64,000 bases of DNA from Frankiales bacterium (lineage in GTDB: Bacteria > Actinomycetota > Actinomycetes > S36-B12 > CAIYMF01), in contig WGLY01000022.1 in assembly GCA_016125335.1 (NCBI GenBank), positions 1 through 64,000 of the forward strand, read 5' to 3'. The position numbers and the translations under genes were made by a program. Every line of letters begins with the position of its first letter. Within the stretch, counting starts at the first letter, position 1. Shown here one piece after another: positions 32,558 through 40,631 of the stretch. A model generated the notes under the pieces. That model did no database searches and was not told where the DNA came from. It was given only the letters and a program-made list of their open reading frames with translations.

Positions 32558-33436
32558 TCAGGCGCGGGCGTGGTCCGGGACCGGGTCCGGGCGCCTCGTG
32601 CCGATGACGACCACCGTGCCGTCGCCCTCCTCGTCGTCGGTGTCGACGCCGTCCTGCTCCCATGCCGGTCCGCCGCCGGCAGAGACACCCGGGCGCACGA
32701 ACGACACCTCGAACCCGGCGTCGCGCAGCAGGGCGGCCGTGGCGTCGTGCTGGTGCTCGCTGGTCTCCACGAGCAGCCGGCCGCCGGTCGTGAGCCACGA
32801 CGCCGCCTCCTGGGCCACCCGGCGCTGGACGTCGAGGCCGTCCGGGCCGCCGTCGAGGGCGACGGGGTGCTCGTGCAGCCGCGCCTCGCGCGGCATGAGG
32901 TCGAGCTCGCCGCTCGGCACGTACGGTGCGTTCGCGGTCACGACGTCGACCTGCCCGCGCAGCCCCGGCGGGAGCGGCGCGGTGAGGTCGCCGAGGTGCA
33001 CCACGGCGCCGGGCAGGTTGCGTACGGCGCACCGCACGGCCGCCGGGTCGACGTCCACGGCGTGCACCACGCAGTCCGGCCGCGCCCGGAGCACCACAGC
33101 GGCGACGGCGCCCACCCCGCAGCACAGGTCGACGACGACGGGTCCACGGCGCGCGGGCAGCGCGTCGACCGCGGCCCGCGCCAGCAGCTCGGTGCGCCGG
33201 CGCGGCACGAACACCCCGGGCTCCACCGCCAGGCGCAGCCCGGCGAACCCCGCCCACCCCAGGATCTGCTCGAGCGGCTCACCGGCCTCGCGCCGGCGCA
33301 CCGCCGCCTCGAGCCCGGCCTCGTCCGGACCCGGCTCGAGCAGCAGGTCCGCCTCCTCCTCGGCGAACACGCAGCCGGCCGCGCGCAGCCGTGCCACCAA
33401 CGCCAAGCGCCGGGGCTCGACGTCGGACGCCGTCAC
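32558..33436 (-). CDS. PrmC-related putative protein-glutamine methyltransferase
   Basis: A 292-residue SAM-dependent methyltransferase related to PrmC/HemK, which methylates release factors. The N-terminal helical domain (ARLRAAGCVFAEEEADLLLE) is short; the SAM site is VVDLCCGVGAVAAVVL with VDVDPAAV, and the active tetrad is NAPYVPSGE where PrmC has NPPY. That single change places it with the actinobacterial PrmC paralogue group of unknown substrate. GTG at 33436 is chosen over an upstream frame because the conserved part starts there. The C-terminus is acidic (DTDDEEGDGTVVVIG). Confidence 0.85.
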   Translation of the reverse strand: MTASDVEPRRLALVARLRAAGCVFAEEEADLLLEPGPDEAGLEAAVRRREAGEPLEQILGWAGFAGLRLAVEPGVFVPRRRTELLARAAVDALPARRGPVVVDLCCGVGAVAAVVLRARPDCVVHAVDVDPAAVRCAVRNLPGAVVHLGDLTAPLPPGLRGQVDVVTANAPYVPSGELDLMPREARLHEHPVALDGGPDGLDVQRRVAQEAASWLTTGGRLLVETSEHQHDATAALLRDAGFEVSFVRPGVSAGGGPAWEQDGVDTDDEEGDGTVVVIGTRRPDPVPDHARA

Positions 33437-33503
33437 TGCGCCGCCCCGGCGCCGGGGCAGCGACGGGCGCGCACTCGCGCGGCCACCCGTGACACCCGCC
33501 GGC

Positions 33504-34688
33504 TCAGACCAGGTGCCGCTCGTCGCGCGCACGACCCACGCCGAAGCGATCCGCCGAGAGCGGCGAGACGTCGATGCCCGGCTCGCGGCGCAGCACGAGG
33601 TCGCGCAGCACCTCGCCCAGCGCCGGCGCCTGGAGGAACCCGTGCCCGGAGAAGCCCGTGGCGTAGAGCACGCGGGTCACCGACGACGACTCGCCCACGA
33701 TGCCGTCGTGGTCCGGGCTGATCTCGTACAGCCCGGCCCAGCCGCCCACCACCTCGGCCTCGAGCAGCCGCGGGGCGCGCACCGCGGCCTGCGCGATGAG
33801 CCCCTCGACGTAGGCCGGGTCGCGCGCGAGGTCGAAGCCCGGCTCCACCGACGGGTCGCTCCAGCCGGCGAGCAGGCCGTGGCCCTCGCCGTGGAAGTAG
33901 AAGGTGCTCGCGGCGTCGATCGTCATCGGGATGGACGCCGGCATCGGGTGCACCGGCCCGGTGACGACGATCTCGCGCCGCAGCGGGGTCACCGGCAGGT
34001 CGATGCCGAGCGTCGCGCCCACCTGGCGCGACCACGCCCCGGCGGCGACCACCACCACCCCCGTGGCCACCCGCTGGTCGACCCCGCCCACCCGCACCGT
34101 GACCGAGCGCAGCTCGCCCCCGGTGACGTCGGCGCCCACCAGCTCGGCGCCGTTCACGATGCGCGCGCCCAGCCGCCGCGCACCGGCGGCGTAGGCATGG
34201 ACGACGGCCTCCGGGGTGCACGTGCCGTCGTCGGGCGACCAGCACGCCGCCAGCACGTCGTCGTAGGTCGCCAGCGGCGAGAGCTCCGCCGCCTCCTCCG
34301 GCGTCACCAGCCGCGACCGGACGCCGAGGGAGTTCTGCACCTCCACCGACGCGCCGTAGTTCTCCACGAGGCCGGGCGTCGTGAGCAGGAAGAGGTAGCC
34401 CACGCGCTGGAGGTCGATCTCGCCGCCGGGCCGGGTGCCGATGTCGGCGAGCAGCTCGAGGCTGCGCCGCCCCAGCTCGACGTTGACGGCGTCGGAGAAG
34501 CAGGCCCGCACGCCGCCCGCGGCCTTCGACGACGACCCGCTGCCCAGGCTGTCGCGCTCGAGGAGCAGCACCTCGACGCCGGCCTCCGCGAGGTGGAAGG
34601 CCACCGAGCAGCCGACGACGCCGCCCCCGACGACCACGACGGAGGCGCGCTCGGGCAGGCCCGAGAGCAGGGAACCGGGAGTGGTCAC
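33504..34688 (-). CDS. FAD-dependent amino acid/sarcosine oxidase-like oxidoreductase
   Basis: A 394-residue DAO-family flavoenzyme. FAD is bound through VVVVGGGVVGCSVAFHLAEA with LLERDSLGSGSSSKAAGGVR, and the C-terminal LYATGFSGHGFLQAPALGEV closes the flavin site. It resembles glycine/sarcosine oxidases and the beta subunit of dimethylglycine dehydrogenase, so an N-methyl amine or secondary amino acid is the likely substrate. The GTG overlaps the stop of the aldehyde dehydrogenase gene (GTGA), so the two enzymes are made together, fitting amine-to-acid catabolism. Confidence 0.9.
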   Translation of the reverse strand: MTTPGSLLSGLPERASVVVVGGGVVGCSVAFHLAEAGVEVLLLERDSLGSGSSSKAAGGVRACFSDAVNVELGRRSLELLADIGTRPGGEIDLQRVGYLFLLTTPGLVENYGASVEVQNSLGVRSRLVTPEEAAELSPLATYDDVLAACWSPDDGTCTPEAVVHAYAAGARRLGARIVNGAELVGADVTGGELRSVTVRVGGVDQRVATGVVVVAAGAWSRQVGATLGIDLPVTPLRREIVVTGPVHPMPASIPMTIDAASTFYFHGEGHGLLAGWSDPSVEPGFDLARDPAYVEGLIAQAAVRAPRLLEAEVVGGWAGLYEISPDHDGIVGESSSVTRVLYATGFSGHGFLQAPALGEVLRDLVLRREPGIDVSPLSADRFGVGRARDERHLV

Positions 34689-36190
34689 AGGCGGAACCCG
34701 CTGTCGGACGGGAGGTCCGCGACGTCCATCTGCGCCTTCTGGAGGTGCCCGGACCAGTCCCAGTTCATCGCCTGCCACCGGGTGAACTGGTCGAGCACCC
34801 ACATGCCGCTCTGCCGCGAGCCGTTGCCGCTGCGGCCGTTGCCGCCGAAGGGCAGGTGCGCCTCGGCGCCCGACGTCGAGTTGTTCACCGACACCATCCC
34901 CGCGGAGATCCGCGAGCGGAACCGCCACACCGACTCCGGCGAGGTCGTGTAGATCGACGACGAGAGGCCGTAGCCGTGGCCGTTGGCCAGCTCGATGCCC
35001 TCGTCGAGGCTGGAGAACCGGCCGAGCCCCACGAGCGGGCCGAAGGTCTCGGTGTCGTAGAGGGCGTCGCCGGGGCGGATCCCCTCCACGACCGTCGGGT
35101 GCGCGAACAGCCCGGCGTCGGGGTCGCCCACGAAGCCGCGCCGCGGGTTGGCCGAGGTGATCCGCCCGGTGCCGGTCGAGCCGTGCACCGCGTGGTGACC
35201 GGCGACCAGCCCCAGGTTGCGCTCGTGGTTGTCGAGGTAGTGCTGGGAGATGAGCGGGCCGTAGAGCACGTCCTGCATCGGGTCGCCCACCACCGCCGAC
35301 TCGACCGCGGCCAGGAAGCGGGCCCGCATCTCGTCGTAGACGTCGTCGTGCACCCACAGCGTGCCCAGCGACGTGCACCGCTGGCCGGCCGCCCCGAAGC
35401 CGCCGAAGAGCGCGCCCTCGACGGCGAGGTCGAGGTCGGCGTCGGGCATCACGAGCATCGGGTTCTTGCCGCCCAGCTCGAGGCACGGGGTCTGGAGGTG
35501 CCGCCCGCACAGCTCGCCGATGCGGCGGCCCACCTCCGTGGACCCGGTGAACCCGACCTTCTGCACGAGCCCCTCGTCGAGGCAGCGCTCCAGCCCTTCG
35601 TACGACGTCGGGCCGTCGGCGACGACGGTCACCAGGACGTCGGCCGGCACGCCGCCGGCGTGGAACAGCGCGGTGAGCGCCGTGGCGATCGCCGGCGAGA
35701 CCTCGCCCGGCTTCCACACCACGGTGTTGCCGCAGAGCAGCGCCGGGACGAGGTACCAGGACGGCACTGCGGTGGGGAAGTTCGCGGCGGTGATCACGAA
35801 CGCGGTGCCCACCGGCATGCGGTGGGTGAACAGCTGCTTGCTCGGCAGCTCGCTCGGCACCGTCTGGCCGTAGAGACGCCGGCCCTCGCCGAGGAAGAAG
35901 TCGCACGTGTCGACGACCTCCTGCACCTCGCCGAGCGCCTCGCCGTAGGGCTTGCCGATCTCGCGAGTGACCAGCGCGGCCAGTGCCTCCTTGTTGGCCT
36001 CCACGAGACGGCCCACCGCAGCGATCACGCGGCCGCGGGCGGGAGCCGGGATGTCGGCCCACGCGGCCTGGGCCGCCCGCGCCCGGCGCGCCGCCGCGAC
36101 GATGTCGTCGGCGCTCGCGAGCTCGACGGTGGTGACGACGTCGGACAGATCGGCGGGGTTCAGGCTCTGCAGGGTGGTCACGGGCCACAT
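34685..36190 (-). CDS. Aldehyde dehydrogenase family protein
   Basis: A 501-residue NAD(P)-dependent aldehyde dehydrogenase. The conserved Asn is in FVITAANFPTAVPSW, the cofactor motif is VGFTGSTEVGRRI, the general base Glu is in LELGGKNPM, and the catalytic Cys is in GAAGQRCTSLGTL. The unusual C-terminus NNSTSGAEAHLPFGG and RWQAMNWDWSGHLQKAQMDV is typical of an actinobacterial subgroup. It precedes and overlaps the FAD enzyme, which would produce an aldehyde or imine product for it. Start ATG 36190; GTG 36181 is an alternative. Confidence 0.92.
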   Translation of the reverse strand: MWPVTTLQSLNPADLSDVVTTVELASADDIVAAARRARAAQAAWADIPAPARGRVIAAVGRLVEANKEALAALVTREIGKPYGEALGEVQEVVDTCDFFLGEGRRLYGQTVPSELPSKQLFTHRMPVGTAFVITAANFPTAVPSWYLVPALLCGNTVVWKPGEVSPAIATALTALFHAGGVPADVLVTVVADGPTSYEGLERCLDEGLVQKVGFTGSTEVGRRIGELCGRHLQTPCLELGGKNPMLVMPDADLDLAVEGALFGGFGAAGQRCTSLGTLWVHDDVYDEMRARFLAAVESAVVGDPMQDVLYGPLISQHYLDNHERNLGLVAGHHAVHGSTGTGRITSANPRRGFVGDPDAGLFAHPTVVEGIRPGDALYDTETFGPLVGLGRFSSLDEGIELANGHGYGLSSSIYTTSPESVWRFRSRISAGMVSVNNSTSGAEAHLPFGGNGRSGNGSRQSGMWVLDQFTRWQAMNWDWSGHLQKAQMDVADLPSDSGFRL

Positions 36191-36323
36191 GATGCCGCCG
36201 GGCGCCCTCGGCCAGGGGCGCACCCCGCCGCTGTGACGCGACTGCGTCCGAACCGCGGCGCGCCCGCCGCCCGCCGTGGGAGGAGGGTCGTCGCGGGGCG
36301 CCCCCACGCGATAGGACTGTGCC

Positions 36324-37958
36324 GTGGCGTACACCGTGGGCGACGCGCTCCTCGACCAGCTCGCCGACCACGGCGTGCGCACCTGCTTCGGGGTGCCGGG
36401 GGTGCACAACCTGCCGTTCTGGGTGGGCGCGGGCACCGGGCGCCGCCCCCGGGTGCTGGGCGTGCGCCACGAGCAGGCCGCGGGGTACGCCGCCGACGCG
36501 GCCGCCCGGGCCACCGGCGGCCTCGGCGTCGCCCTCACGACCACCGGCCCGGGGTTCGCGAACGCGCTGGCCGCCTTCGGCGAGGCGTGGGCGTCGCGCT
36601 CGCCCCTGCTGCTGGTCTCGAGCGAGACGCCGCTGGCGCCGCGGCGCCGGTCCGGCCACGACGACGGCCTCCTGCACGGCATGCGCAGCCAGGCGGCGGC
36701 GGTGGAGCACGGCTTCGGCGCGCGGGCGGTGTCGGCGCGCGACGGCGAGCAGGCCCTCGCCGCGCTGCCCGAGCTCGCCGCCCACGCGCTCGCCGCCGGG
36801 CGTCCCGCCTACCTCGGCGTGCCGGCCGACGTGCTGGCCTCGGCCTGGTCCGGCGCGGTGCCGGGGCCGGCCGCGCCGCCGCCCGTCGGTCCCGACCCGG
36901 CCGCGGTGGCCGCCGCCGCGACGGCGCTGCGCGGGCGCCGCGTGGCGCTGTGGGCAGGTGCCCGTGCCGTGGCGGCCGAGGACGACCTGCGCCGGCTGGC
37001 CCTGCTCCTCGGCGCGCTCGTGGTGCCCACCTACCAGGCCCGCGGGCTGCTCGCCGACCTCCCCGGCACCGTGGTGGCGCCCCCGCACGAGCCGGTCGTC
37101 GCGGCGGCGATCGCCGCGTGCGACGTGCTGCTCGTCGTCGGCGACGACCTGCACGGCATGACCACGCGCAACTGGCGCATGCCCGTGCCGGGCACCGTCG
37201 TCGCGCTCACCGACGACGAGCACGCCAGCCTCGGCGACCTCGACCTCGCGGCCCGGGTGACCGGCGACGTCGCGACGTCGGTGCGGGCGCTGCTCGACGC
37301 CCTCGGCGAGACGACGCCGACCGCGCCGGCCCCGGACGGCGCCGCGCTCACCGCGCAGGTGCTCGACGACGTCGCCGGCGACCCGCGCACCGCGGCCGCG
37401 GCGCAGTTCGTGCGCACGGTGGAGGACGGCTGGCCGGCCGACGGCGCGCTGGTGGTGGACATGTGCGTGGCCGGCTACTGGCTGGGCGGCTACTCCCGCC
37501 AGCCCCGGGCGCGGCGCCTGCAGTACCCGGTGGGCTGGGGCACGCTCGGCTTCGGCCTGCCCGCCGCCATCGGGCCGGCGGCGCACGGCATCCCGACCCT
37601 CGCCGTGGTGGGCGACGGCGGGGCCGCCATGGGGCTCGGCGAGCTGGCCACCTACCGCCAGGAGCGGCTGCCGCTCGCGCTGCTCGTCGTGAGCGACGGC
37701 GGCTACGGGATGCTCCGCTACGACCAGGACGTCGCCGGCGACCCGCACCGCGGAGTGGACCTCGTGGAGCCGGTCTGGGAGGACCTCGCCCGCGCGTTCG
37801 GGCTGCGCTGCACGCGCACCGACGACCCCGGCGCCGGGCTGGCCCGCGCGCTCACCCAGGCCCGCGACGGCCTCGCCTGCGGAGACCAGTGGCTCGTCGT
37901 GCTCGAGCAGCGGTTCCGCCCTCCGCGGACCACCTCGCCGCGCTGGCGCGAGGCCTGA
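36324..37958 (+). CDS. Thiamine-diphosphate-dependent enzyme (acetolactate synthase-like)
   Basis: A 544-residue three-domain ThDP enzyme. The N-terminal PYR domain has the activating Glu in GVRHEQAAGYAADAAAR; the middle domain follows (residues about 190-330); the PP domain has LAVVGDGGAAMGLGELATY for ThDP-Mg. It belongs to the IlvB/benzoylformate decarboxylase superfamily, but it is not next to ilvN or ilvC, so biosynthetic acetolactate synthase is unlikely. A 2-keto acid decarboxylase or aldolase-like carboligase is more probable. GTG lies behind TAGGAC. It is divergent from the ALDH-FAD operon, separated by 133 bases. Confidence 0.85.
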   Translation: MAYTVGDALLDQLADHGVRTCFGVPGVHNLPFWVGAGTGRRPRVLGVRHEQAAGYAADAAARATGGLGVALTTTGPGFANALAAFGEAWASRSPLLLVSSETPLAPRRRSGHDDGLLHGMRSQAAAVEHGFGARAVSARDGEQALAALPELAAHALAAGRPAYLGVPADVLASAWSGAVPGPAAPPPVGPDPAAVAAAATALRGRRVALWAGARAVAAEDDLRRLALLLGALVVPTYQARGLLADLPGTVVAPPHEPVVAAAIAACDVLLVVGDDLHGMTTRNWRMPVPGTVVALTDDEHASLGDLDLAARVTGDVATSVRALLDALGETTPTAPAPDGAALTAQVLDDVAGDPRTAAAAQFVRTVEDGWPADGALVVDMCVAGYWLGGYSRQPRARRLQYPVGWGTLGFGLPAAIGPAAHGIPTLAVVGDGGAAMGLGELATYRQERLPLALLVVSDGGYGMLRYDQDVAGDPHRGVDLVEPVWEDLARAFGLRCTRTDDPGAGLARALTQARDGLACGDQWLVVLEQRFRPPRTTSPRWREA

Positions 37959-38066
37959 GCCGGGCGCGCGGCCGTGACCTGCGTCTCGCGCCGCCGTCGC
38001 GATTCGTCGCTGCGGGCCCCGGTCCCCTACCCTGGACCCACTCCCCGCGTCACTCTGGACCACCTC

Positions 38067-38099
38067 ATGGACGCGTCTGTGCTCGCGTCGACCCGATGA
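38067..38099 (+). CDS. Possible 10-residue upstream ORF before DEAD helicase
   Basis: ATG to TGA encodes MDASVLASTR and ends six bases before the GTG of the helicase. A TACCCT box (38028-38033) could start the mRNA about 27 bases before it. It could couple or tune helicase translation, but chance is also possible at this length. Confidence 0.25.
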   Translation: MDASVLASTR

Positions 38100-38105
38100 G
38101 GCCCT

Positions 38106-39353
38106 GTGATCCGCCCGACCTACCGCCCTGCCCCCGTGCGCCCCACCGCCGCTGACGGACCCGCCGACACGGCCTCGCCGTCCTTCACGGACCTCGGCCT
38201 GCCCCGGCCGCTCGTCGACGCGCTCGCCCGCGCCGGGATCGAGGCGCCGTTCCCGATCCAGGCGGCCACGATCCCCGACTCCCTCGCCGGGCACGACCTG
38301 CTCGGCCGCGGCAGCACCGGGTCCGGCAAGACCCTCGCGTTCGGGCTCCCGCTGCTGGCCCGGGTCGCGCCGTACGCCGCCCGGCCCCACCGCCCGCGCG
38401 GCCTCGTGCTCGTGCCCACGCGCGAGCTGGCCATGCAGGTGACCGACACCGTCGCACCCCTCGGCCGCGCCCTCGGCCTGCACGTGCTGACCGTCGTCGG
38501 CGGGACCTCGATGGACCACCAGCGCCGGGCGCTGCGCCGCGGCACCGACGTCGTGGTGGCCACCCCCGGACGGCTGGCCGACCTCATCCGCCAGGAGGCC
38601 TGCTCGCTCGAGGACGTCGAGGTCGTGGTGCTCGACGAGGCCGACCAGATGTGCGACATGGGCTTCCTGCCCGAGGTGTCCGCGCTGCTCGACCTCGTGT
38701 CGCCGGCGGCCCAGACGATGCTCTTCTCCGCCACGCTCGACGGCGACGTCGACACCCTCGTGCGAGGGCACCTGCACGAGCCCGTGCGCCACGAGCTCGA
38801 CGCCGAGACCTCGCCGGTCGACACCATGGAGCACCACGTGCTGGTGGTCGACCGCGAGCACAAGGCCCGGGTGGCCACCGAGATCGCCCGCCGCGACGGG
38901 CGCACGATCATGTTCGTCCGCTCGCAGCTCGGCGCCGAGCGCGTGGCGGGCAACATGCTCGAGCGGGGGGTGCGCTGCCGCGCCCTGCACGGCGGCCTGT
39001 CGCAGGCCGTGCGCACCCGCACCATGAAGGACTTCCGCGACGGGCGCATCGACGTCCTCGTCGCCACGGACGTCGCGGCCCGCGGCATCCACGTCGACGA
39101 CGTCTCCCTCGTCGTGCATGTGGACCCGCCGGAGGACCCCAAGGCCTACCTGCACCGGGCCGGGCGCACCGCGCGCGCCGGCGCCGAGGGCCGCGTGGTG
39201 ACGCTCGTGCTGCGCAACCAGCGCCGCGGCCTCCAGCGGCTGCACGAGCGTGCGGGCGTCGCCGCCACCGAGCACCACGTGCAGCCGGGGTCTCGTGTGC
39301 TCGCCGACCTCACCGGGTCGCGCGACGCGACGCCGGAGCGCGTGCCCGCCTGA
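38106..39353 (+). CDS. DEAD-box ATP-dependent RNA helicase
   Basis: A 415-residue RNA helicase with a complete motif set. The Q motif is FTDLGLPRPLVDALARAGIE, Walker A is GRGSTGSGKT, then PTREL, DEAD in VLDEADQM, SAT in LFSATL, and the C-terminal motif DVAARGIHVDDV plus HRAGRTARAG. It ends soon after the core, so no accessory RNA-binding tail is present beyond about 30 residues. Such helicases help ribosome assembly and mRNA unwinding at low temperature. GTG start; the leader may hold a ten-codon ORF. It converges with the P-loop kinase gene 15 bases on. Confidence 0.95.
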   Translation: MIRPTYRPAPVRPTAADGPADTASPSFTDLGLPRPLVDALARAGIEAPFPIQAATIPDSLAGHDLLGRGSTGSGKTLAFGLPLLARVAPYAARPHRPRGLVLVPTRELAMQVTDTVAPLGRALGLHVLTVVGGTSMDHQRRALRRGTDVVVATPGRLADLIRQEACSLEDVEVVVLDEADQMCDMGFLPEVSALLDLVSPAAQTMLFSATLDGDVDTLVRGHLHEPVRHELDAETSPVDTMEHHVLVVDREHKARVATEIARRDGRTIMFVRSQLGAERVAGNMLERGVRCRALHGGLSQAVRTRTMKDFRDGRIDVLVATDVAARGIHVDDVSLVVHVDPPEDPKAYLHRAGRTARAGAEGRVVTLVLRNQRRGLQRLHERAGVAATEHHVQPGSRVLADLTGSRDATPERVPA

Positions 39354-39368
39354 TCCGGGGCGGGCCGG

Positions 39369-39965
39369 TCACGCTCCTCGCGCGACCCGCTCCACGTGCT
39401 CGGCGATGACGGCAGCCGTCTCGTGCGGCGGCCGGTGCGTGGTGTCGACCACGAGTGCCTCCGGCCCCGTGGGCCGGAAGAACTCCGTCGCCGCGATGTA
39501 GTCGCGGGCGCGCTCGGGGTCCGACAGCTTGAGCCGCACGACGCGGTCCGCCGAGGCCACCCGGCGCAGCTGCTCCTCGAGCTCGCACTCGAGCAGCACC
39601 GGCACGAACACCGAGCCTCGCGCACGGGCGATCCCGCGGATCCGCTCGTACCAGGGCTCGTAGCCGACCTCGAGGGCGTTCGTGAGCACGTAGCTCGCCT
39701 CGCGCGGCGCGATGTCGGCGAGCGCGTCGAGCACCGCCGACCGCACCACGTCGATGTAGCCCCAGATGCCCTGCGGCAGCTGCGCGCTGCCGTCCCAGTC
39801 GAACAGCGACACGACCGGCAGGGCGATGCGGTGGTTGTCGAGCACGACGGCGCCGGTGAGCGCGGACAGCGCCTCCGCCACGGTGCGCTTGCCCACCCCG
39901 GGGCTGCCCAGCAGGTAGACCAGGCTCGTGGACGGCGACGCCGCCTGCGGCACGGGGATCTCCAC
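39369..39965 (-). CDS. P-loop ATPase/kinase-like protein
   Basis: A 198-residue protein with an N-terminal Walker A, YLLGSPGVGKRTVAEAL, and a later VFVPVLLECELEEQLRRVA, the pattern of small nucleoside- or shikimate-kinase-like ATPases. RDYIAATEFFRPTGPEALVVDTTHRPPHE forms a LID-like segment (written here in parts: RDYIAATEFF, RPTGPEALVVDTTHRPPHE). The substrate is not predictable. The start GTG at 39965 is uncertain because several in-frame GTGs are close. It lies 65 bases after the VOC gene on the same strand. Confidence 0.8.
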   Translation of the reverse strand: MEIPVPQAASPSTSLVYLLGSPGVGKRTVAEALSALTGAVVLDNHRIALPVVSLFDWDGSAQLPQGIWGYIDVVRSAVLDALADIAPREASYVLTNALEVGYEPWYERIRGIARARGSVFVPVLLECELEEQLRRVASADRVVRLKLSDPERARDYIAATEFFRPTGPEALVVDTTHRPPHETAAVIAEHVERVARGA

Positions 39966-40030
39966 ACGGGCATGGTGCCCGCTCGCCGCGTCGGCGGCGA
40001 GGACGTTGCGCGCCGGCCGTGCGCTCGGGG

Positions 40031-40468
40031 TCAGCCCTTCTTCAGCGACTGCGCGAGCATCACGAGGATGCCGCTCGGACCGCGCACGTAGGTGAGCCGG
40101 TAGACGTCCTCGTACGTCGCCACCCCGCGCAGCGGGTGGCACCCGTGCCGCGCCGCCGTCTCCAGCGCCGCGTCGAGGTCGTCCACCTCGAAGGCCACCC
40201 GGTGCATGCCGATCTCGTTCGGCCGGGTCGGCTCGGTCTCGATGGCGGCGGGGTGGATGTACTCGAACAGCTCCAGCCGCGCCTGCCCGCCGGGAGTCTC
40301 GAGCATCGCGATCCTGGCGTGGTTGCCGTCGAGGCCCACGGCGACGTCGGTCCACTCACCGCTCACCGTGTCGCGCCCGACGACGCCGAGCCCGAGGTCG
40401 GTGAAGAAGGCGATCGCGGCGTCGAGGTCGCGCACGGCGATCGCGACGTTGTCCATCCTGATGGCCAC
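40031..40468 (-). CDS. VOC/glyoxalase-family protein
   Basis: A 145-residue vicinal-oxygen-chelate protein built of two beta-alpha-beta-beta-beta units. It starts MDNVAIAVRDLDAAIAFFTD, and the second unit has GMHRVAFEVDDLDAALETAA and VRGPSGILVMLAQ. Metal ligands are likely His in GMHRVAF, Glu in RLELFEY and the late GPSGIL segment. It could be a lactoylglutathione lyase, a dioxygenase or a methylmalonyl-CoA epimerase-type enzyme; the motifs do not decide. GTG 40468 stands seven bases behind TAGCGT, a leaderless start; ATG 40456 is an alternative. Confidence 0.85.
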   Translation of the reverse strand: MAIRMDNVAIAVRDLDAAIAFFTDLGLGVVGRDTVSGEWTDVAVGLDGNHARIAMLETPGGQARLELFEYIHPAAIETEPTRPNEIGMHRVAFEVDDLDAALETAARHGCHPLRGVATYEDVYRLTYVRGPSGILVMLAQSLKKG

Positions 40469-40475
40469 GCGCCGC

Positions 40476-40481
40476 ACGCTA
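40476..40481 (-). promoter_or_regulatory. -10 box TAGCGT for leaderless VOC gene
   Basis: On the minus strand TAGCGT is followed by GCGGCGC and the GTG at 40468. Confidence 0.55.
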
Positions 40482-40631
40482 CCGCCGCGGCGGGGGTAAC
40501 CGCCCCGGGTCGTCCGCGGCCGTGCTGCGCGGCCACGGCGTCCGCCGTTCACCCCTCGTGGGCTGCCGGCTCTGGCTACGGTGCGGGCAGCGAGGCACCT
40601 GCCTCGGCGTCCCTCGAGGGAGCGTGGCGCG

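Noticed and set aside
33504-39278. A continuous minus-strand frame of 1924 codons
   Set aside because: Only its 3' 394 codons encode a recognisable protein (FAD oxidoreductase). The rest is antisense to well-supported ALDH, ThDP and helicase genes and is the result of GC-rich codon bias.
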